Of a DNA stretch of 64,000 bases, positions 1-9,216 are shown piece after piece (positions within the stretch are counted from its first letter, which is position 1; the number at the start of each line of letters is the position of its first letter). The stretch lies in contig NZ_JAUSLT010000089.1 of assembly GCF_030646015.1 (NCBI RefSeq), forward strand, positions 57,255 through 121,254, given 5' to 3'. Position numbers and translations under genes: made by a program. The notes under the pieces were generated by a model, which made no database searches, had not been told where the DNA came from, and worked only from the letters and a program-made list of their open reading frames with translations. Source of the DNA: Bradyrhizobium sp. (GTDB taxonomy: Bacteria > Pseudomonadota > Alphaproteobacteria > Rhizobiales > Xanthobacteraceae).

Positions 1-1564
1 TACTGGCGCCAATGACAACCTCGATGCCGTCCATGTCATAACGGGCGCTGAGGGTCTTGATCAGCCGGGCCGCATAATCGCTCGCCTCGTTCGGTGAGAC
101 ATCGGAGGCCAGCACGATCGCAAACTCGTCGCCGCCAAGGCGCGCCACCAGATTATTGCCGCGAACTTCCGACCTCAGCCGGTCGGCCACCATCTTCAGC
201 AAGCGGTCGCCCATCGGATGGCCGAACGAATCGTTGACGTTCTTGAACAGGTCGAGATCGACGCACAACACCGCCACCCGCTTGTTGCCGGGCTGGCTCT
301 GCTCCAGCGCCTGCCGGAGGCGATCCTGATAGAGCTCGCGGTTCGGCAGATTCGTCAGGCCATCATGATGCGCCATATGGGCAATCCGGGCCTCGGCCTT
401 GCGCCGTTCGGTGATGTCGGCGACAGCAACGAGAAAGCCGTCGCGGCCATCGAACGCGACGCGCCGTCCGAATGTCAGCACCTGGATCTCGCTGCCGTCG
501 GCCTTGAGATGCCGCCAGTTGCGACCGGAATGATAGGTGTCGCCGACCTGCTGCAGCGCCTCGGTGTGAGTTACCCATTCATCTTCAGGCCAGATCTGGC
601 GAAGCTTCATGCGCAGGAACGTTTCGCGGCTGTACCCGTAATGCTGCACAGCCGCGTCATTGACGCTGATGAATCCGGTGGTCTCCGCATCGAAAACCCA
701 CATCGGCATCGGATTGTTGTCGAACAACAGGCGAAACGAGGCTTCGCGCCGCTTGAGCGCCGTGACGTCGGACACCGTCAACGAGAGAATGTCACCGAAG
801 GCCCTCGCGCCCAGCTTCAGATTGCGATGATCGCTGTCGATTTCAAATTGCTGTCCGTCGCCGCTCTTGATGACGTCGAGCAACCGCTCGATCACGTCGG
901 GCAAACACAGCAGGTTTCCGCCGGCGCTGAGCCGGTGCCACAGCAGGTCGGTCGATGGCAGCTTCAGCAGCCGGGACGCCCCCTGATTATGATGGACGAT
1001 CTGGAAATCGAACGGCTGCCCGGCCGAATCGCGGATCGCCGCAAGCGACAGGACGCCCTCATCGGTGGTGGAGAAAATCGCATCCAGCAGATTGTACTGC
1101 AATCCTCGCGCGTTGACGTAGACGCCGATCAGCGTGCCGCCCCAGCGCGAGGAGGTCGGCAGCGCCAGAATATCGTAGGTCTGCACCACGCCATCGCGCA
1201 CGCAGTGCGCCGCGGCGAGGTAAGGGCGGCCGTTGCGAAGCGCGCTGGCCGCGGCTTCGTTGAGCGCAGTGGCGCAATCCGGTGCCAGCCCGGTCAGGGG
1301 GATATCCCAGCGGTCGTCGCCGAGCCATTTTTGCGCGTATCGGCCGGTGCGGGATACTTCGAGCGTGTCATGATGGCTCTTCAGCAGGACGATGTGATCC
1401 GCCAGCCGCCCGAGGCTGCCCAGCATCACATCTTCATAGCGCGGCAGCCCTCCGCCGGGCCGGTGCGCGGCCTGCCATTTGCGCTGCAGCACCGGGACGT
1501 CATCGAACATCTCGGCGTTGGATTTACCGGACGAGCTCTTGAACGAATTCTTGGCCGCAATCAT
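1..1564 (-). CDS. PAS-GGDEF sensor diguanylate cyclase, truncated at window edge
   Basis: The frame is open from an ATG at 1564 down to the window edge (about 521 codons) with no stop, so the C-terminus is missing. The N-terminal 150 residues are unassigned. Two PAS-like regions follow, the second (about residues 275-390) containing FDNNPMPMWVFDAETTGF and a typical NLPNRELYQDRL linker into a GGDEF domain. The active-site signature reads RLGGDEFAIVL (around position 140 of the sequence), so the cyclase site is intact. It should make cyclic di-GMP in response to a PAS-sensed cue. No transmembrane helix is visible, suggesting a cytosolic sensor. Many relatives continue into an EAL phosphodiesterase domain; that part would lie outside the window. 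Confidence 0.9.
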   Translation of the reverse strand, partial: MIAAKNSFKSSSGKSNAEMFDDVPVLQRKWQAAHRPGGGLPRYEDVMLGSLGRLADHIVLLKSHHDTLEVSRTGRYAQKWLGDDRWDIPLTGLAPDCATALNEAAASALRNGRPYLAAAHCVRDGVVQTYDILALPTSSRWGGTLIGVYVNARGLQYNLLDAIFSTTDEGVLSLAAIRDSAGQPFDFQIVHHNQGASRLLKLPSTDLLWHRLSAGGNLLCLPDVIERLLDVIKSGDGQQFEIDSDHRNLKLGARAFGDILSLTVSDVTALKRREASFRLLFDNNPMPMWVFDAETTGFISVNDAAVQHYGYSRETFLRMKLRQIWPEDEWVTHTEALQQVGDTYHSGRNWRHLKADGSEIQVLTFGRRVAFDGRDGFLVAVADITERRKAEARIAHMAHHDGLTNLPNRELYQDRLRQALEQSQPGNKRVAVLCVDLDLFKNVNDSFGHPMGDRLLKMVADRLRSEVRGNNLVARLGGDEFAIVLASDVSPNEASDYAARLIKTLSARYDMDGIEVVIGAS

Positions 1565-1740
1565 GTCATTCCCCACTGCGCGAATGTTCAACCCGATCGC
1601 ATCCAATGCAGGCGGGCTTAACGCGGTGTGAAAATTGCGGGAGCGGTACGCCGATCCGGCGATTATGACAATTCTAAGTGTTTCGATGGTTAGTCCGCGT
1701 TAGCGACCATGACAGTCGGATGACATCGCGAGACGCTGAA

Positions 1741-2796
1741 CTAGCGCGCGACGACCTCGACCTCGCCGTCGACGCCGTTGACGACGTTGAACGAACGCTC
1801 GAACACCTTGCCCTCGTTCTTGGCGATGGCGCGGTATTCGCCTTCGGACAGCACGACGCGCGGGAATGCGCCGATCGATTCCTTGATGACGTCACCGCCC
1901 GGCGTGATCACCGACCATGCGGTGTTTGCCAGCGCCTCGCCGCCCTTGTCGCTGACCAGCTTAAGGGTAATCACCGCGGCGCGATGGGTGATGACCACGT
2001 CGGTCAGCTTGCCGGCCTGAACGCGGATATCCGAACGCACCACGGAATTGGCGTCGCCGTAATTTGAAATGATGTAGTAGGTGCCCTCGGTCAGCAGCGC
2101 GACGTCGCCGGCGGCGACGTTCGGCACCAGCGAGGCGCGTTCGCCGCTATCGAACTGGCTGCCCTTGTAGAGCGCGAAGGAAATCTGGTTCGGCGGAATC
2201 CGGCTGGAGCCGACGCGGCCCTCGATGCGCAAGCCGCCTGCCGGAAGCACGAAGGATTCGCGGTCGGTCTCGGACTTCAGCGTCACCGGCCGCACCGCGC
2301 TGACCAGACCCATCGTGACATGAACGACGTAGCCGCCCGGCGGCAGCACGATGTTGGGCGTGGCGCCGCGTTCCTCGCGGATCAGTTTGAAAACGCCGGT
2401 CTCATCGGGCTTGTCGGCGAACACCCGCCACACCAGCCCGTTGCTGATGACCGGCAGGTCCTTGCCGTAGCGCGCCGTCAGCGACAGCACGGCCTGGCCG
2501 GCGGTCGATGCGCCCGGCGGTGGAACCACCGGCGGCACCGCGGCGATCGCCGGCTGCGTCAACGGCGCGGGCAAAATCGGAGTCGACGCCGGACCGGATG
2601 GCGGAGCCAGATTCATCGCCGGTCCGGAAGGCACTTCCGGGACCGAGGCCGGCGGCACCGGCGGCGGCCGGTCGCTGAACATCTGGGCCGAAGCAGGAGC
2701 TAAAGGCGCGCCGGCCAGAATTGCGGCAAGCACAAGTACCGGAAACAGGCGTCCGCCCCTCCCGGAACCAGCAATCCCTTTATCCCCTGATGTCAT
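1741..2796 (-). CDS. secreted proline-rich beta-sandwich protein of unknown function
   Basis: A 351-residue protein. The ATG at 2796 is preferred because a signal peptide follows at once: positively charged residues, then a hydrophobic stretch LFPVLVLAAILAGAPLAP and an ASA cleavage site. A longer in-frame reading upstream would overlap the divergent phospholipase promoter. Residues 40-100 are Pro/Ala rich, a likely periplasmic linker. The rest alternates beta strands with conserved glycines (for example PPGGYVVHVTMG, LTEGTYYIISNYG and LSEGEYRAIAKNEG), which resembles repeated carboxypeptidase-regulatory or PEGA-like sandwich domains. No catalytic motif is seen. It probably sits in the periplasm or envelope. 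I do not recognise a named family. Confidence 0.8.
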   Translation of the reverse strand: MTSGDKGIAGSGRGGRLFPVLVLAAILAGAPLAPASAQMFSDRPPPVPPASVPEVPSGPAMNLAPPSGPASTPILPAPLTQPAIAAVPPVVPPPGASTAGQAVLSLTARYGKDLPVISNGLVWRVFADKPDETGVFKLIREERGATPNIVLPPGGYVVHVTMGLVSAVRPVTLKSETDRESFVLPAGGLRIEGRVGSSRIPPNQISFALYKGSQFDSGERASLVPNVAAGDVALLTEGTYYIISNYGDANSVVRSDIRVQAGKLTDVVITHRAAVITLKLVSDKGGEALANTAWSVITPGGDVIKESIGAFPRVVLSEGEYRAIAKNEGKVFERSFNVVNGVDGEVEVVAR

Positions 2797-3016
2797 GGAG
2801 ATGCTTTTCACTGAAAACGCGGCAAATTCAAGCCTGCGGCGAACCGTTCGCAGGATGTTCCCGCCATGGAACCCAAAAAATGCTCGAGAGTTAGTCCAGT
2901 GTTCCCGCGAGGCCGCGATCCCGTCACAATCTGGACCGCGGCATGAACTATGCTTATTTGAGCTTTCGATGGGCTGGGAGTCATAGCGCAGTGCCTTGTC
3001 CGGCAAGGAGCATCAG

Positions 3017-4036
3017 GTGCTGAAGAGTTTGATCGGACGCGGCGCCGAGGACCAGGACAAAGTCGGGCTCGGCAGTACCAGGCGGCCGGTCATCGGATTG
3101 GCGTTGGGTGGCGGCGCCGCGCGCGGCTTCGCCCATATCGGCATTCTCCGGACATTGCTGGCCCATGGCATCGTTCCCAATGTCGTGGTCGGCACCTCGA
3201 TCGGCGCGGTGGTCGGCGGCGCCTATGCCGCCGGGCAGCTCGATACGCTGGAGCAATGGGCGCGCGGCCTGCAGCCGCGCAATATTCTCGGCTATCTCGA
3301 CATCCGCCTCAACGGCTCCGGACTGATCGGCGGCGACCGGCTAGCGTCGCAGCTGGAAGCCGCGATCGGCCCGACCCTGATCGAGGACTTGCCGCTGAAA
3401 TTTGCGACCGTCGCGACCGAAGTCCGCACCGGGCACGAGATCTGGCTCACCCACGGCCGCATGGTCGATGCGATGCGCGCCTCCTACGCGCTGCCCGGGA
3501 TTTTTTCACCCGTGCTGGTCGGCGACCGCTGGCTGGTCGACGGTGCGCTGGTCAATCCGGTGCCGGTGTCGGCCGCGCGCGCGCTGGGAGCGGAAATCGT
3601 GATCGCCGCCAATCTCTGCAGCGATATCTTCTCCACGACGATCTATGCCCATGGCCCGACAACCGCGGCGCCGGAGACCGCGGTCGAGCCGACCCCGACG
3701 AAACGCCGCTTCGGCCGGTTGTTTTCCGCCGAACGTACCATGAAACGCGAATTCTTCGGCAGCGGCGGACGGCCGGGCATCTCCTCGGTCATGGTCGATG
3801 CGTTCAACATCATGCAGGACCGCATCACCCGCGCGCGCCTCGCCGGCGATCCGCCGGATCTGCTGATCACGCCCCGCGTCGGTCAAATCGGCTGGTTCGA
3901 TTTCCACCGCGCCGAGGATCTGATTGCCCATGGCGCACGCTCCGCCGAGCGCGCCATCGACTCCATCCAGGAAGCCATCCACATGCTGGCGCCGGTTCCC
4001 GGCGAGCCTGGGGCTGTCGTCGACAAGGCGCCGTGA
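3017..4036 (+). CDS. patatin-like phospholipase (RssA/NTE type)
   Basis: A 339-residue serine hydrolase of the patatin family, expected to deacylate phospholipids. The oxyanion-hole motif GLALGGGAARGFAHIG is near residue 30, the nucleophile elbow GTSIG near 60, and the catalytic Asp motif DGALVNPVPV near 175. This Ser-Asp dyad is complete. I start at the GTG at 3017 because AAGGAG lies six bases before it; a TTG at 2996 is possible but lacks such a site. A C-terminal region of about 100 residues carries the SSVMVDAFNIMQDRI segment usual for the short bacterial members. It is divergent from the secreted protein and convergent with the CBS gene. No signal peptide, so cytoplasmic or peripheral to the membrane. 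Confidence 0.92.
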   Translation: MLKSLIGRGAEDQDKVGLGSTRRPVIGLALGGGAARGFAHIGILRTLLAHGIVPNVVVGTSIGAVVGGAYAAGQLDTLEQWARGLQPRNILGYLDIRLNGSGLIGGDRLASQLEAAIGPTLIEDLPLKFATVATEVRTGHEIWLTHGRMVDAMRASYALPGIFSPVLVGDRWLVDGALVNPVPVSAARALGAEIVIAANLCSDIFSTTIYAHGPTTAAPETAVEPTPTKRRFGRLFSAERTMKREFFGSGGRPGISSVMVDAFNIMQDRITRARLAGDPPDLLITPRVGQIGWFDFHRAEDLIAHGARSAERAIDSIQEAIHMLAPVPGEPGAVVDKAP

Positions 4037-4048
4037 CAGCGGGCTGGA

Positions 4049-4477
4049 TCAGGCGGTCTTGATGTAGTTCTGCAGCGCTTCCTGCTCCATCTCGAATTCG
4101 TGGACCCGCCACTTGACGATGTCGCCGATCGAGATCAGGCCGACCACCATGCCTTCCTCGACCACCGGCAGATGCCTGAATTTGCCGAGCGTCATCATTT
4201 CCATGATTGCGGCGACCGTATCGGACTGCCTGCAGCTGATGACCTTGCGTGTCATCACGGCGCTGACCGGCTCTTCCAGCACGCTGGCGCCGCGATCGCC
4301 GAGCACGCGCACGATGTCGCGCTCCGACAGGATGCCCTCGATACGGCCTTTGCTCATCACCAGCACGGCGCCGATCTTCCGATCCGCCAGAATCTTGATC
4401 GCAGCCGAGAGCCTGGCGTCCGGCTCGACGCTCTGGATCTGATGGCCTTTGGTATCGAGGATTGCACGTACCGTCAT
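4049..4477 (-). CDS. two-CBS-domain protein
   Basis: A 142-residue stand-alone CBS pair (Bateman module). The first repeat has KILADRKIGAVLVMSKGRIEG, the second MTLGKFRHLPVVEEGMVVG, each ending in the usual SERDIVR/SIGDIVK strand-helix. Such proteins bind adenine nucleotides and modulate partners; no partner is encoded next to it. ATG at 4477 is supported by AGGGAGA five to six bases upstream; the longer frame to 4615 has no such site. It is convergent with the patatin gene, with only 12 bases between stops, so the two transcripts probably overlap. Confidence 0.93.
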   Translation of the reverse strand: MTVRAILDTKGHQIQSVEPDARLSAAIKILADRKIGAVLVMSKGRIEGILSERDIVRVLGDRGASVLEEPVSAVMTRKVISCRQSDTVAAIMEMMTLGKFRHLPVVEEGMVVGLISIGDIVKWRVHEFEMEQEALQNYIKTA

Positions 4478-4672
4478 TGTCGTCTCCCTGAAGCCGATCG
4501 CGCCCCTAAACGAGCGCGATCTTTGTTTCCTTGAGTCTTCAATCAACAGCCCAGCGCCGATTTCGTTGCAGGCGCGTTGGACAAGCACGGCGATTAAGCA
4601 CGTTTGCGGGCTCAAGCCCTGCTACACAGATCAATGATGATGAATGAAATCGCGTTGCGCCGCAAGCGACGA

Positions 4673-5542
4673 TCAGCCGCGATCCTGGACATCGGGGAAT
4701 CTCGTATCCGCGGTATCGGCAGGCGCGCGCGGGACCGGATCGAACAGCGAAAACAACACCAGCCCTGCCAAGAATCCGCCGATATGCGCCTGCCAGGCGA
4801 CGCTGCCGCCGTCGGCGCCGATCGCGATCGATCCGACGCCGAAGATGATGTTGACGCCGAACCAGACCGCGAGAAAACCGAGCACGCGCGGGTCGCGGAA
4901 GGCGCGCAACAGCGAAAGCGCCGGCACGCGCGCCGCCGCATCGGCGTCGCCGCGGCTGAACGACAGGAAGCTTCCCTGCACGAAGGCAAAGCGGATCGCG
5001 GCCGCCATCGCGCCCGACACCGACGCCGAAGCGCCGATCATCGGCGCGATCGCGTGCTCATGGGTGACGAGATGCGCCAGCGCCCCGGCCATGGCGGTTA
5101 CCGCCATGAAGGCGAAAAACCTCAACGCGCCGAAGCGGCGCGCCAGCGCGCTGCCGAACGGCAGCAGCCACAGCACATTGAAACCGATATGGCTGAGATT
5201 GGCGTGCAGCAATGAATAGGTGACGAAGGTCCAGATCCTGGCGCCGGCGCCGCCCGGAAAGGTGAGCGCCAGCGGCGTGGAATCGAAGCGTTTCGGAATG
5301 AATCCGAACACCTCGACGGTCCAGTATTCCAGATCGGGCGGCAGCAGCACGCGCAGGTGAAGGACCGCAAGCAACAGCACATAGGCGGTCAGCGCGCCGG
5401 GCAGCGTCAGGATCGGTTCGCGCGGGCTGTCCTGCGACAATTCTGGCGGAAATTGCAAGGGCTCAAGACCTGAAGCAAGCGGCTCACGAGAGCGATTGCG
5501 CCCCAATAGGCGGCTTGGCGGGGCAGCGCAAGGGCAGGACAC
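4673..5542 (-). CDS. rhomboid-family intramembrane serine protease
   Basis: A 289-residue polytopic membrane protein. Six to seven hydrophobic segments are visible. The rhomboid catalytic set is present: HANLSHIGFNVLW with the H/N pair in helix 2, GASASVSG with the nucleophilic Ser in helix 4, and a His in AHIGGFLAG in the last catalytic helix. It should cleave transmembrane substrates within the inner membrane. The assigned start is a GTG at 5542 with no clear ribosome site; the first 40 residues are unlike the family and a later start is possible. The fold and catalytic residues do not depend on this choice. Confidence 0.9.
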   Translation of the reverse strand: MSCPCAAPPSRLLGRNRSREPLASGLEPLQFPPELSQDSPREPILTLPGALTAYVLLLAVLHLRVLLPPDLEYWTVEVFGFIPKRFDSTPLALTFPGGAGARIWTFVTYSLLHANLSHIGFNVLWLLPFGSALARRFGALRFFAFMAVTAMAGALAHLVTHEHAIAPMIGASASVSGAMAAAIRFAFVQGSFLSFSRGDADAAARVPALSLLRAFRDPRVLGFLAVWFGVNIIFGVGSIAIGADGGSVAWQAHIGGFLAGLVLFSLFDPVPRAPADTADTRFPDVQDRG

Positions 5543-5620
5543 TGCGGAACAGGCAATAAGGCAGCCGCCGGCGCGGGAACGCCGGTCATGGCGTCAGGAT
5601 CTTGCCGCCGTCGGCGGCGG

Positions 5621-6910
5621 CTAGCTGAACTTCACAAGGGTCTCGTGGAAGAATTTGCCTGCGGTCAGTTGCTGGGTCGAGAACAGTTCGGACTGGGTCT
5701 TCAGGGCGCTCACCAGCGTGGTGCGAGGAACCTCGGTGTGGCTTTCCTCGCTACCGTGCTTGTGCTCCATCGTCGACATCAGCGTCCGCAGTCTCGACTT
5801 GTTGCCAGCATCCTTCGACTTTTTCTTGAAGCCTTGCCACAGTGTCTTCGGCGTCGCGTTGGTGCTTCCATGATGCCCGACCTTGTAGACGTCGACGCCG
5901 GCGAGCAGCTTGCGGTTGGCGTTGTTGTCGAGGGCGTATTGCCAATTCTCGATCTGGGCGTCGCCGGGAAACAGCAGGCTGAACTTTCCGACCCGGAGCA
6001 GCAGGATAACGCTGGTATTGTTCATCGCCTTGTCCAGCATGCGCACGATCTGCAGCAGGTTATCGCCGCGGATATTTCGCGCACGGTAGATCAGCCATCG
6101 CGTATCGACGGGAAACCTGGGTCCGCGGGTACGAACATGTTTCGGGAACAGGACTTTGCCGCCCGCCTCCGTCATGCCGGCGGCATTCATTGCACGCGCC
6201 TGGAGTTGCCAGAACTCGTTGGGATCCCGATCTCGCTGCTTCTTGATGGTCGCCGTCTGCTTGACCGTCGGCGGGCCCAGCACGTCGACCTTGACGCCAG
6301 GAAGCACTTTTTCCAGAGCGGTCTTCTTTCCGGCATGGACGTATTCCGACTTCTTCCCCATGCTCATCAGGTTCTTCACGGCGCCCGGATTGCTGATGTT
6401 GCTCTCGCCGAGAAAATTGAACTGTTCCCGCAACTCCTTGTTGAAGTAGCGCGTCGATCGCGACTGCAACATGGTGAAGGCCGCCACCGACTGCATCGAC
6501 GACAGATCCGCCAGGCGCTTGGCGCCGCCCCCGGCGGCAACCGGGCCTGTTGCTTTCGGGCCAAGTTTCGGATCCTCCGTCCATGGCTGGACGACGAGAT
6601 CGGGCTTGAGGGATCTGATGACGTCGCCGGTCCCGTTGCCGTTCTTTTTGGTTTCGAATCCGGAGATATGGTCCTTGTGCCGATGCGTCGCCACGACCGC
6701 GTGAAGCTTGCCGCCGGTCCGCTTCCTGATGTCCACGGCGATGTCCATCATGCGCGTCTTCGGCGTCTTCGCCGGCAATCCGGTCGAACCGTAGTCGATC
6801 AGGACGTGCCGCTCCGGTCCCCTGGCGTATTCGAAGCTCAACAGGAAGCAGTCTCCGAACCCGACATGGTAGGTTCGTATTTTCAGACTCTTGGGCGCCG
6901 TGCCTGCCAT
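5621..6910 (-). CDS. metallo-beta-lactamase-fold hydrolase (ComEC-like soluble MBL)
   Basis: A 429-residue protein. The N-terminus (RTYHVGFGDCFLLSF, then VLIDYG) is the first half of an MBL fold of the ComEC/Rec2-derived type. The metal motif THRHKDH lies at residues 75-81 (H76, H78, D80, H81); FPGDAQIENW and KVGHHGSTNATP supply later ligands. An insert of about 150 residues separates the two halves. No membrane segment. ATG at 6910 is chosen because GAGGAT precedes it and the fold starts there; the frame remains open upstream inside the neighbouring gene. It lies eight bases downstream of the HETTH metallopeptidase gene, so the two are cotranslated. Substrate unknown: nuclease, phosphodiesterase and peptidase-like roles all occur in this superfamily. 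Confidence 0.88.
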   Translation of the reverse strand: MAGTAPKSLKIRTYHVGFGDCFLLSFEYARGPERHVLIDYGSTGLPAKTPKTRMMDIAVDIRKRTGGKLHAVVATHRHKDHISGFETKKNGNGTGDVIRSLKPDLVVQPWTEDPKLGPKATGPVAAGGGAKRLADLSSMQSVAAFTMLQSRSTRYFNKELREQFNFLGESNISNPGAVKNLMSMGKKSEYVHAGKKTALEKVLPGVKVDVLGPPTVKQTATIKKQRDRDPNEFWQLQARAMNAAGMTEAGGKVLFPKHVRTRGPRFPVDTRWLIYRARNIRGDNLLQIVRMLDKAMNNTSVILLLRVGKFSLLFPGDAQIENWQYALDNNANRKLLAGVDVYKVGHHGSTNATPKTLWQGFKKKSKDAGNKSRLRTLMSTMEHKHGSEESHTEVPRTTLVSALKTQSELFSTQQLTAGKFFHETLVKFS

Positions 6911-6918
6911 GGTGATCC

Positions 6919-8640
6919 TCAGTCCGTCGCTCTCGCCAGATGCAACGCTGCGAAGTGAGACTTGTCGTCCGGCTCCCGATCGAAGTAGCCGCTCTCCCAG
7001 AGATATTTCAGCCGCGCGGTCTGGCCCTTCGAATCCTCGATCCTGTTCCTGATCTGGTATTTGAGCTGCCCGTACTCGTTGAAGATCAGCGCACCGCCTC
7101 CGAAAATCCGCACCCGCTTCCAGTGCGGCATGTCCTTCGGCGGATCGATATCCAGGGCATCCTTCAGTTCGCCGACCTGGAGCGTCAGAATCTGCACGTA
7201 TTCCGCCACCGTCTCGCGAAGGATGAATCCGTCGGGAGCTACCCTGAAACTCGGGCGCACGGTTTCGACCTCGACGTAGCCTTCCCGGACGATGTCGAGC
7301 GCCTTGCGGTTTTCCCACAGGAAGCGGAACACCTCCTCCTTGTCGCGGAGCATGGAATCGAAATGCGTCCGGCTGTAGACGAGATCGATGTCGCATCGGC
7401 GCCATGTCCCGTCCTTGTCGGCGTCGCTGTCCGGCGCGATGCCGTAGGCGCCAAAACACTTCACGAGAACTTCGCGGTAGTTGAAGCGGCTGTCGTCGGG
7501 AACGACCTCGCGGTCGATGGTCAGCAGCGCCGAGAGATAATCGGAGAAGGCGAGATCCGTCGGTGGACAGTAATCCAGCGCCCGGATCGCCATCGTCAGC
7601 AAATGGTCGGCAACCGCGGCGCCCTCGTCGATGACGAGGCTGCGGTCGCGCTTCCGTCCCTGGATGAACCCGACCCTGTCGAGCCGCTTCAGCCAGATCT
7701 CGAGGAATGCGTTCATGATCGCCGCGACCAGCAGCTCGCCGCGACGATGCGGCTCCTGATATTCGGGCTCCGCCATGTAATCCCGGCCCGGCGCAAGCCT
7801 GATCGAGCGCCGCAGCGCCTCGCCGCGGACCTTCGACAGTTCCTCTCCCATCTGCTCGGCGAGGCCGAACAGGACGGATTCCCTGAGGGCCTCGGGTTCG
7901 AGAAACTTTTGATCGATCAACCGCGCCGCGCCGGTACTGCCATCGATCAGCTTCGCCACCAGATCCTTCAGGGAGAATACGGACAATAGCGCGACGATGT
8001 CGGCAAACCCTTCGTGAAACGCCGCCTGATCGGGCGAAGATGGCTCCAGGAAGCGGCCGCGCAGGCCGTCGAGCAGCGCGTGCGTCGTTTCGTGCGCGAC
8101 CACGTCATGCGACAGGCAGGCAAACACCGGCTTGCCGTTGCCGCCGGCGAAATATCCAAAGAACAGGCCGCGGTCCTGCTTGGAATAGAACGCGTTGGCG
8201 TCGGCAAAGGCATGCGGCGCCACGTGGAGTTGATGTCCGTGCGACCCCCAGGGGACCCTGCGCCCAAGCGCAAACTCGAAGCGGGCAAGGATGCGCATCG
8301 CGATCGCATAGACATTCTGGCTGTGAAACCGGGGGTCGCCCACCAGCGCGTCATTATGCTGTGCCGCCGTCCTTGCCGGCCTGCTTCGCTTGAAGGGGTC
8401 CTTGTAGCTGCCGTTGTCCAGCATCTGGTAGCTGGCGGGCTGGTAGAGCACGTTGGAGGTAGAGTCGTAGTCGATCACGTTAATGCGATAGCCGCACGGA
8501 CCATCCAGGATTTCCTCGGCGGGGATCTCGATCTCGGTGGTGAGAATCTTGCCGTTCAGGCGCACCGATGGATCCTGCGCGATGATCGTGAGCTTCTGCG
8601 TAGTCGGAAGGCTGTGTCGCGATCCACCACGGTTTTTCAT
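6919..8640 (-). CDS. gluzincin-type zinc metallopeptidase domain protein (HETTH)
   Basis: A 573-residue cytosolic protein. The zinc site VAHETTHALLDGL is at about residues 181-193 and the third ligand region HEGFADIVAL at about 209-218, the spacing and shape of an M4/M36-like gluzincin. No signal peptide or propeptide is visible, unlike secreted thermolysins, so it probably acts inside the cell or is released by lysis. The first 170 residues hold CGYRINVIDYDS and similar unassigned segments; the 250-residue C-terminal part is also unassigned. ATG at 8640 has a weak ribosome site. It forms an operon with the MBL-fold gene. Target and activation mechanism cannot be read from sequence. Confidence 0.85.
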   Translation of the reverse strand: MKNRGGSRHSLPTTQKLTIIAQDPSVRLNGKILTTEIEIPAEEILDGPCGYRINVIDYDSTSNVLYQPASYQMLDNGSYKDPFKRSRPARTAAQHNDALVGDPRFHSQNVYAIAMRILARFEFALGRRVPWGSHGHQLHVAPHAFADANAFYSKQDRGLFFGYFAGGNGKPVFACLSHDVVAHETTHALLDGLRGRFLEPSSPDQAAFHEGFADIVALLSVFSLKDLVAKLIDGSTGAARLIDQKFLEPEALRESVLFGLAEQMGEELSKVRGEALRRSIRLAPGRDYMAEPEYQEPHRRGELLVAAIMNAFLEIWLKRLDRVGFIQGRKRDRSLVIDEGAAVADHLLTMAIRALDYCPPTDLAFSDYLSALLTIDREVVPDDSRFNYREVLVKCFGAYGIAPDSDADKDGTWRRCDIDLVYSRTHFDSMLRDKEEVFRFLWENRKALDIVREGYVEVETVRPSFRVAPDGFILRETVAEYVQILTLQVGELKDALDIDPPKDMPHWKRVRIFGGGALIFNEYGQLKYQIRNRIEDSKGQTARLKYLWESGYFDREPDDKSHFAALHLARATD

Positions 8641-8844
8641 GGCTGCACTGTCCGCAAAAAAGTCGAAACAGGAAAATATGGATTCAATGAAAGGCGGCAA
8701 ACGTCGCAACTTGTAGTCGCATTCTACATGCGCGCGCGTTTCAGACAAGCCCGCCCCTGAAAATATTTGCCGTGCCCGCGGCAACCGCACGAAACGAGCG
8801 TTGCCCGGGTCGCCGGGCATGAACAGCGCGCCGCGATGCCGGGC

Positions 8845-8877
8845 AAAGAAAAAGGGAGGGTGCTGAGACACCCTCCC
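8845..8877 (-). terminator. rho-independent terminator reading leftward
   Basis: A perfect 9-bp stem (8854-8862 with 8869-8877, loop 8863-8868) is followed on the minus strand by TTTTTCTTT. It terminates a leftward transcript that starts between here and about 9050, yet no convincing gene lies there; see the small-RNA finding. It cannot serve the metallopeptidase gene, which begins downstream of it. Confidence 0.75.
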
Positions 8878-9052
8878 TCATTCGTGCTGATCTTTTTCCG
8901 CGCAAGGTCCCGGGTGACATCCCCACCCCTCCCCGCGCGATGACCAAACTGTTTGACGCCGCCTGTGTAACAACTCGCCGGCCCCTGGAGAAAACCGGCG
9001 AACTAGAGCGAGCGGACCCTAGCCAGCTCTGTGCCGATCCCCAAGCTGATAG

Positions 9053-9068
9053 TTAATTTAACGTTAAC
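9053..9068. promoter_or_regulatory. CtrA box
   Basis: TTAA at 9053-9056, seven bases, TTAAC at 9064-9068: an exact match to the CtrA full site. It is near-palindromic, so the minus strand also reads TTAA-N7-TTAAC. It lies about 150 bp upstream of the PAS-fold gene at 9217 and just upstream of the possible leftward small RNA, so it could control either or both. Confidence 0.7.
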
Positions 9069-9216
9069 GGCGCAAAGACGCCGCCGGGGCGGCGAAAACG
9101 CGTCCACGGCATGGACGCTGCAAAGCCTGTCTTGCAAAACAACCAGGGGAATGCGCGTGGGCGAAAGCGGGACAGATCTGTCCCGCCAGGCCGGGCGCAA
9201 GGGGCAAGGCCGAATA

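Noticed and set aside
218..1621. 467-codon plus-strand frame over the PAS/GGDEF gene
   Set aside because: The minus strand contains an intact GGDEF active site and PAS text; the plus-strand frame has no recognisable domain.
2797..3006. N-terminal extension of the secreted protein
   Set aside because: It would hide the signal peptide 70 residues inside and overlap the divergent phospholipase promoter.
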